From Mastigamoeba balamuthi (lineage: Eukaryota > Evosea > Mastigamoebida > Mastigamoebidae): a stretch of DNA of 38,144 bases. Position 1 is the stretch's first letter; each line of letters begins with the position of its first letter. A program made the position numbers and the translations under genes. Location of the stretch: the NCBI GenBank assembly GCA_902651635.1, contig CACRSC010000038.1:408637-446780 (forward strand), read 5' to 3'. Of the stretch, positions 33,864 through 38,144 are shown one piece after another. The notes beneath the pieces were generated by a model, which saw nothing but the letters and a program-made list of their open reading frames with translations, was not told where the DNA came from and ran no database searches.

Positions 33864-34280
33864 TTATTCACTTGCATTTTTCTCTTGAGACTCTTTATTA
33901 ATGTGTTCATTATCACTGTCCTCAACCTCACTGATTTCATCTGGTTCCATGTCCAGTTCCTCGTTCTCACTATCATCTTCCTCCAGCTCTGCAAGGAAGT
34001 CAATACCATACTGCTCCTCTGCAATCTTACGAGCCTTCTCAATGATCTGATCAAAGAAGACATCATCTCAAATTTTCCCACAGAAAACACAGTGCGTCTC
34101 GGGCTCCAATGACTGCCTATAGCACGAGTACTGGAAGCCAGCTGCAGAAAAAGCACGCTCACAGGACTGTGATGTTACTGGGATTGCGAGAAGAGCCTAT
34201 GCTGCTCTGTAGACAGAAGGGCACAGACAGGGATGCTTCTGCCACCACTCTGCGATTTATTACTTAGGGCCTGGCATGAC
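33864..34280 (-). pseudogene. hAT-family transposase C-terminus, decayed
   Basis: One minus-strand frame reads IAEWWQKHPCLCPSVYRAA, stop, ALLAIPVTSQSCERAFSAAG and on to CVFCGKI, stop, DDVFFDQIIEKARKIAEEQYG, ending in an acidic tail with TAA at 33866-33864. W-W-x-x-H-P...AIPVTS...SCERAFSAAG is the hallmark of the hAT dimerisation domain (usual form TSxxSERxFSAAG). Two in-frame stops and no continuous upstream frame show that it is inactive. Terminal inverted repeats and target duplications were not found. Confidence 0.75.
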
Positions 34281-34649
34281 TTGACCTTGCTGAACTCAGC
34301 AGTAATAAAGTTCTTGTTCTTCTCAGTACTCAAGGTAGCTGCAACCTCTGCCGATGCTGAGTTATAAGAGACTGCTGGAATGATCTCCTTCTTTCTGGTC
34401 ATTCGCTGTGTGTGTGTTCAACAAGACAGCTTCGTTGATAAGGGCTGAATGGCACTTGTTGACGAGCTTCTTGTCATTGATAAATAGAAGATCAGCCTGT
34501 GCTGGATCTGATGGGTAGGAATTCCCATTAAAAGGGTCAAAATTGTTACAAATGATCAATAGCACATGCCCATAATATCAGAAGCTCTTGGATGCGCGAT
34601 TTCACAGAATTTTTCAAATCAAGTGATTTTCGACAAAGATGATATGTGC

Positions 34650-34745
34650 CAGCGTATGTACCGGGCTATGTGCCAGTGGCACAGCTCAGCCATCGACTAT
34701 GCCAGTGGCACAGTGTATGTGCCGGCAGATATGCCAGCATATGAG
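34650..34745. repeat. Palindrome cluster 1 (TGTGCCA/TGGCACA)
   Basis: Contains the perfect palindrome TGTGCCAGTGGCACA plus degenerate copies of tatgtgccag and tatgccagtggcaca. Confidence 0.8.
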
Positions 34746-35395
34746 TCAGTATGAAAAGTGACAGTAGTATTGCGGTCAATGGTAATCATGAAGACATTCA
34801 AAGCAGTCACAGTGACTTTCAATTGCAATGGCCAACTGGTTTCATTGCTTTAGTCACACTCAGGGTCAGATTCATCAGAGGAGAGGGCATCATCATCATC
34901 ACTGCACTCAGCACAATCCATGATGCAGTCCTTTGGATCAGCCATAACGTCATTCATACCATAAAGAACGCATCTGGGTTGATGAATCCCTCTTCAAACA
35001 TCTCGAGGTCCATCTGCAGAGGACTGGTCAGGAGCAGCTCATCAGAGTTGAAGAGCCAGGAGTCCAGTTTTGCATTGCTCCAAAGAGAAGATTCTCTTTC
35101 TGCATGATGATTCACCTGCATGATGTGCTCTCCAAGGTGTTTGACTTCCTCAGTAGTTCCCTTGATGGTGCTGAGCCTGTAGTGCAGCCCCTGAGCATCA
35201 GCATCACAATTGAAGGGCGAATCTGGATGAACACAGTGCTCCAACCAGTTGTTGTTGTCCTTGGCAACTGAGATGAGCCTGAAATGCTGCTGGATTGATG
35301 GCAGGGATGCCTTGCAGTGTAGTATGCCTTGATGCTTCTTACCATTTGTGAGAGTACAGAGAGTCTTAATGAGTCAATTAGGTGAAATTATGTTA

Positions 35396-35447
35396 TTTGC
35401 TGGCATATAGCATATGCCAGCAGCACATGGCATGTGCTGGCAACTTA
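35396..35447. repeat. Palindrome cluster 2
   Basis: TGCTGGCATAT-agc-ATATGCCAGCA forms an 11-bp inverted repeat, immediately followed by GCACATG-g-CATGTGC and another TGCTGGCA. Confidence 0.85.
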
Positions 35448-35889
35448 TACAACGGCATAAGAGGAAAACGGACCTTTTCACAGCAGTCATCACTGCAGTG
35501 AGCATACAGACTGGCCCTATTCGTCCGAAGAGTGATGGTCTTGAGAATGACAGCCCTGTGAGTCGGATGCAAGCCTCCAGCAATCCATAAACTGAGGAAC
35601 TGGGCAGTCATAACCTTGTACTGGTGGTGTCAAGTGGCATAGAACAGCTATAGACAGAGCTGCAGGAGCCCTATGAACTCTAAAGACCTCCCAGCACGTA
35701 CTGTGGCCTCATGTAGCAGTAGGGCAGCCCATAGTGCAGGCAGAAGCACAGAAGACTCCAGGGATGAGAGGAAATGTCCTGACACTGGGCAAGACAGTTG
35801 ATTGACATCAGAACTGTGGGGTCATAGCTCACGTGGGATGTGACAGTCTGCAGCACCCATGGCAGCAGGGCCAGAGACCAGAAGCACGA

Positions 35890-36250
35890 TCATATCATCC
35901 AGCTGAATGAAGTTCTTGAGCATGTCATGTCCTTCGTTCCCTTGCGACCCAGGAAAGCCAGAGTCGGGGTAATGAGGCAGTCCCACATCTTCCTGATTGC
36001 AAAGGCCATTGTCTTCATCTGGTGCCAGCCAGCCAGTGACGGGATGATTGTACTATGCAGTGGGCTGTCTTCCTGGTCATGCATTCGCCATAGCTTAGAG
36101 AACACCTGCTGCTCGCCATCAAACACTGGCATCAGGGGCTGCTGGGCACCAATGCCTCCTGTGGCCACTTTCATGCGAGTCTCCTCCACAAAACGGATCA
36201 TGTCCATATAAGAGGCAGTCTGTACAGACTCTGTGCTGCCACCAGTCTAC
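35890..36250 (-). pseudogene. Transposase-like fragment (DUF6589-like, tentative)
   Basis: The minus strand reads MDMIRFVEETRMKVATGGIG, then PVFDGEQQVFSKLW and STIIPSLAGWHQMKTMAFAIRKMW, before a stop at 35890. The D-G-x-Q followed about 25-30 residues later by LxGWHxMK resembles the D...GDWH catalytic core of DUF6589/KDZ-type transposase proteins. The upstream frame is interrupted by a stop near 36245. I cannot tell whether it belongs to the same element as the hAT relic. Confidence 0.4.
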
Positions 36251-36644
36251 ATCTGGCAGCTGATGAGTATGAACAGATGCCTGTTGCAGCTCTCCACAGG
36301 AGGAACTGAGGGCACCCATCTGGTTGCAGTACATCCCCCAGAAGAAAGCTCGATGAACAACCTCTCCCAGCACCTCCTTGACAGGTCGTGGGCATGACAG
36401 AGAGCTGCCAGACAGAGATATCCATGCAAATGTGCAGGAGCTGCACTCGAGAGGCAGGACATGGGAGTGTGACACCAGTGGGCAGTACGTTGCACACAAC
36501 TCCTCAGTTCACTGCACGTCATCAGGCGGCTGTTCTGAGGGCAGAACACCCCTGGGCAGTACGTTGGGAAGTACCACACCCTCCTGCAAAAACCAGGCAG
36601 GTCAGTATGTTGCTGGAGTGATGCAAAGTGATATGCCAGAACAT

Positions 36645-36725
36645 GCTCTATGCTGGCTGGCACATAGCATGTGCTGCTGGCAACTAATTATGTGCCACTG
36701 GCATCTAATTGTATGCCACTGACAG
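36645..36725. repeat. Palindrome cluster 3
   Basis: TGGCACAT-agc-ATGTGCTGCTGGCA with further TGTGCCACTGGCA and TATGCCACTG units; the same family as the other clusters. Confidence 0.8.
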
Positions 36726-37857
36726 ATAGGAAAACTAATGTAATAAAAACAACGTATTGTAAGTGTGTCGAGCATGTCCAACTGCATACTCTGAAGGTAG
36801 TCGTCATTGGGTACTATTCCCCCCCACATCACTCTGCAGCATCGTGGCATGCCTGTCCAGACACTGAAAACTGCACCCTACAGCCACCTGCAGGTTGTCT
36901 GCAACCTGCACACAGTGTTTCTGCAGCAGCATGGCCTGCTTGTACCTGGCCTTATCCAGTTTATTTGTAGTTGTTTTGTGAATATTATACATGAGGTGCA
37001 GCTGGTGAAATAGGTCCCACATGACTGTAGAAGTTGTATGGCTTCACAGACGGCTGGAAAGCAACATGCTGAAGTGCACATCCTTTCTCTGTGATTAGCT
37101 GTGCACACAGATGACGTAAATGGTGAGCACATGCATGGCCAGGTCGTTGTCAGGGACTGAGTCCTTGTAGGCCAGGAGAGAGCACAGAATGAGCATTAAG
37201 CTGGGCATCGTCTGCCTCAGTGCAGCAATGTACTGAGGAAACGTGGCCTCCTTCAGTCCTGTGGGTTCCACGACACTCTGCAGCTCATGTTTCACAGCAC
37301 GCACCTGTGCTGGATTCCATCTATTAATTGATGCCTTTATACACCTCCAGCTGAGTGCTGAGCTGCCTGTTCTGTTGCCTGAGGTTCCTGACCTGGGCCT
37401 TGAGTGCTCTAACATGGGACAAGTCTGGGCCAACTGGGTCGCCATCTGGGATGTTGACTGGGCCCAGTTGAGCCTGGTGCACATGTGTACTGTACTTGTA
37501 CTTGCCACGTGAATAGGCCAGGTGCCATCTTTGACTTTCATCACTGCAATGCCCACAGCTGTGCTACTGGCAGATATTATGTGCTGGCAGCAGATGACAT
37601 CATTTTTCAAAAATTGTTTGGGTTGTCCTACAAGCTGATGTCAACCACACTGTCTGTGCCAAGCACCCCCAAGAAGGGGAAGCCCGAGGTATGTCACTCA
37701 CTGTGTTCCCTCCACCCCACTCGTTCTTCTTCTATAGCATTCCCAGCCCACAAGTTTGAAGTTGAATATGCCCTGTCCTATACCAACAGTATATGTGCTG
37801 TGTTGCACAGCATGAGTGCAAGAAGCTGGGTGTGCCTACATCTTCTCACGTCAAGCA
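36726..37857. other. AT-richer block, no intact gene
   Basis: Continuation of the transposon-derived block. The longest minus frame (37610-37095) has stretches such as SLMLILCSLLAYKDSVPDND but nothing I can assign. A partial fourth palindrome motif (ctactggcagatattatgtgctggcag) lies at about 37562-37588. Confidence 0.5.
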
Positions 37858-38144
37858 TGTTGCGGCGCGTAGCGAAGGCTTGCGTAGCGGTGCGTAGCGA
37901 ATGGTCGAACTACGCACCGCTACGCAGGCCTTTGCTACGCGCCACTACGTAAGGTCCACTACAGTGCGTAGCGGAGGGTGCGTAGCGGCGCGTAGTTCTA
38001 CCATCCGCTACGCACCGCTATGCAGGCCTTCGCTACGCGCCGCTACGTAAGGTCCGCTACAGTGCGTAGCGGAGAATGCGTAGCGGCGCGTAGTTCTACC
38101 ATCCGCTATGCACTGCTACGCAGTCTGCCGCTACGTGCCACTAT
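37858..38144. repeat. 98-bp satellite built from GCGTAGCG/CGCTACGC
   Basis: Three tandem units, the last running off the window. ggtcc[a/g]ctacagtgcgta begins at 37953 and again at 38051 (period 98); a more diverged unit precedes. Each unit is dense in the 8-mer GCGTAGCG and its complement CGCTACGC, so single strands can fold extensively. The array runs to the window end and may continue. Confidence 0.9.

Larger units (their letters stand above)
34281..35880. other. AT-richer transposon-derived sequence
   Basis: Composition differs sharply from the gene block. Short minus-strand frames exist, e.g. 35244-34954 (HCVHPDSPFNCDADAQGLHY... ending in an Asp/Glu/Met-rich segment), but none can be assigned. 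They are probably remnants of the transposase genes on either side. It contains two of the palindrome clusters listed separately. Confidence 0.5.

Noticed and set aside
1-38144. CRISPR array, bacterial operon or prophage structure
   Set aside because: There are no spacer-repeat arrays or ribosome-binding sites, and the genes are split by introns. The repeats found are tandem satellites.

Overview
The window is nuclear DNA of an intron-bearing eukaryotic microbe. It carries a 14.2 kb cytoplasmic dynein heavy-chain gene, a vault-PARP-like PARP/VIT/vWA gene, a SNARE-type tail anchor and about thirty inferred GT-AG introns, most only 39-60 bp. Acceptors are often preceded at 6-20 nt by a YTNAY branch-like motif (ctaac, ctgac, ttgac). 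GC is high from 1 to about 33.7 kb. I cannot name the species: the gene set fits a free-living flagellated protist (metamonad or amoebozoan would both fit), which is inference only.

Layout. 1-5.1 kb is repeat-rich: a 142-bp tandem duplication, CA-rich minisatellites, a pentanucleotide run, two pieces of duplicated dynein sequence (one scrambled), a 120-bp direct repeat inside a possible unknown spliced gene, and a possible membrane/coiled-coil gene. 5.18-7.51 kb (+) is a seven-exon Crinkler-like protein ending in a kinase domain. 7.79-22.01 kb (-) is a complete six-exon cytoplasmic dynein-1 heavy chain (4631 aa). 22.21-23.83 kb (-) is a five-exon lipoamide-dehydrogenase/mercuric-reductase-like flavoenzyme, divergent across 120 bp from a PARP-VIT-vWA gene (+, from 23.95 kb). 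The PARP splice chain stays open into degenerate Ras/Rho-like segments and a syntaxin-type SNARE plus membrane anchor ending at 29.56 kb. 29.66-31.08 kb (-) is an AEC-family membrane transporter. 31.46-32.52 kb (+) is an intronless zinc alcohol dehydrogenase, probably acquired from bacteria. 33.2-33.7 kb is a truncated P-loop fragment, possibly also Crinkler-type. 33.8-37.8 kb is an AT-richer block of decayed transposon coding sequence (hAT transposase C-terminus and a second transposase-like piece) with scattered palindromes. From 37.86 kb to the end is a 98-bp GCGTAGCG-type satellite.

How the parts relate. The central block (5.2-32.5 kb) is a normal gene-dense region with convergent, divergent and tandem neighbours separated by 95-390 bp. 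Both flanks are repeat-laden and carry Crinkler-like pieces, dynein-derived fragments and transposon relics, as expected of a rearranging, perhaps subtelomeric, locus. The most unusual content is the possible PARP-VIT-vWA/pseudo-GTPase/SNARE fusion. All exon structures were inferred by hand from sequence, without transcripts or database searches.
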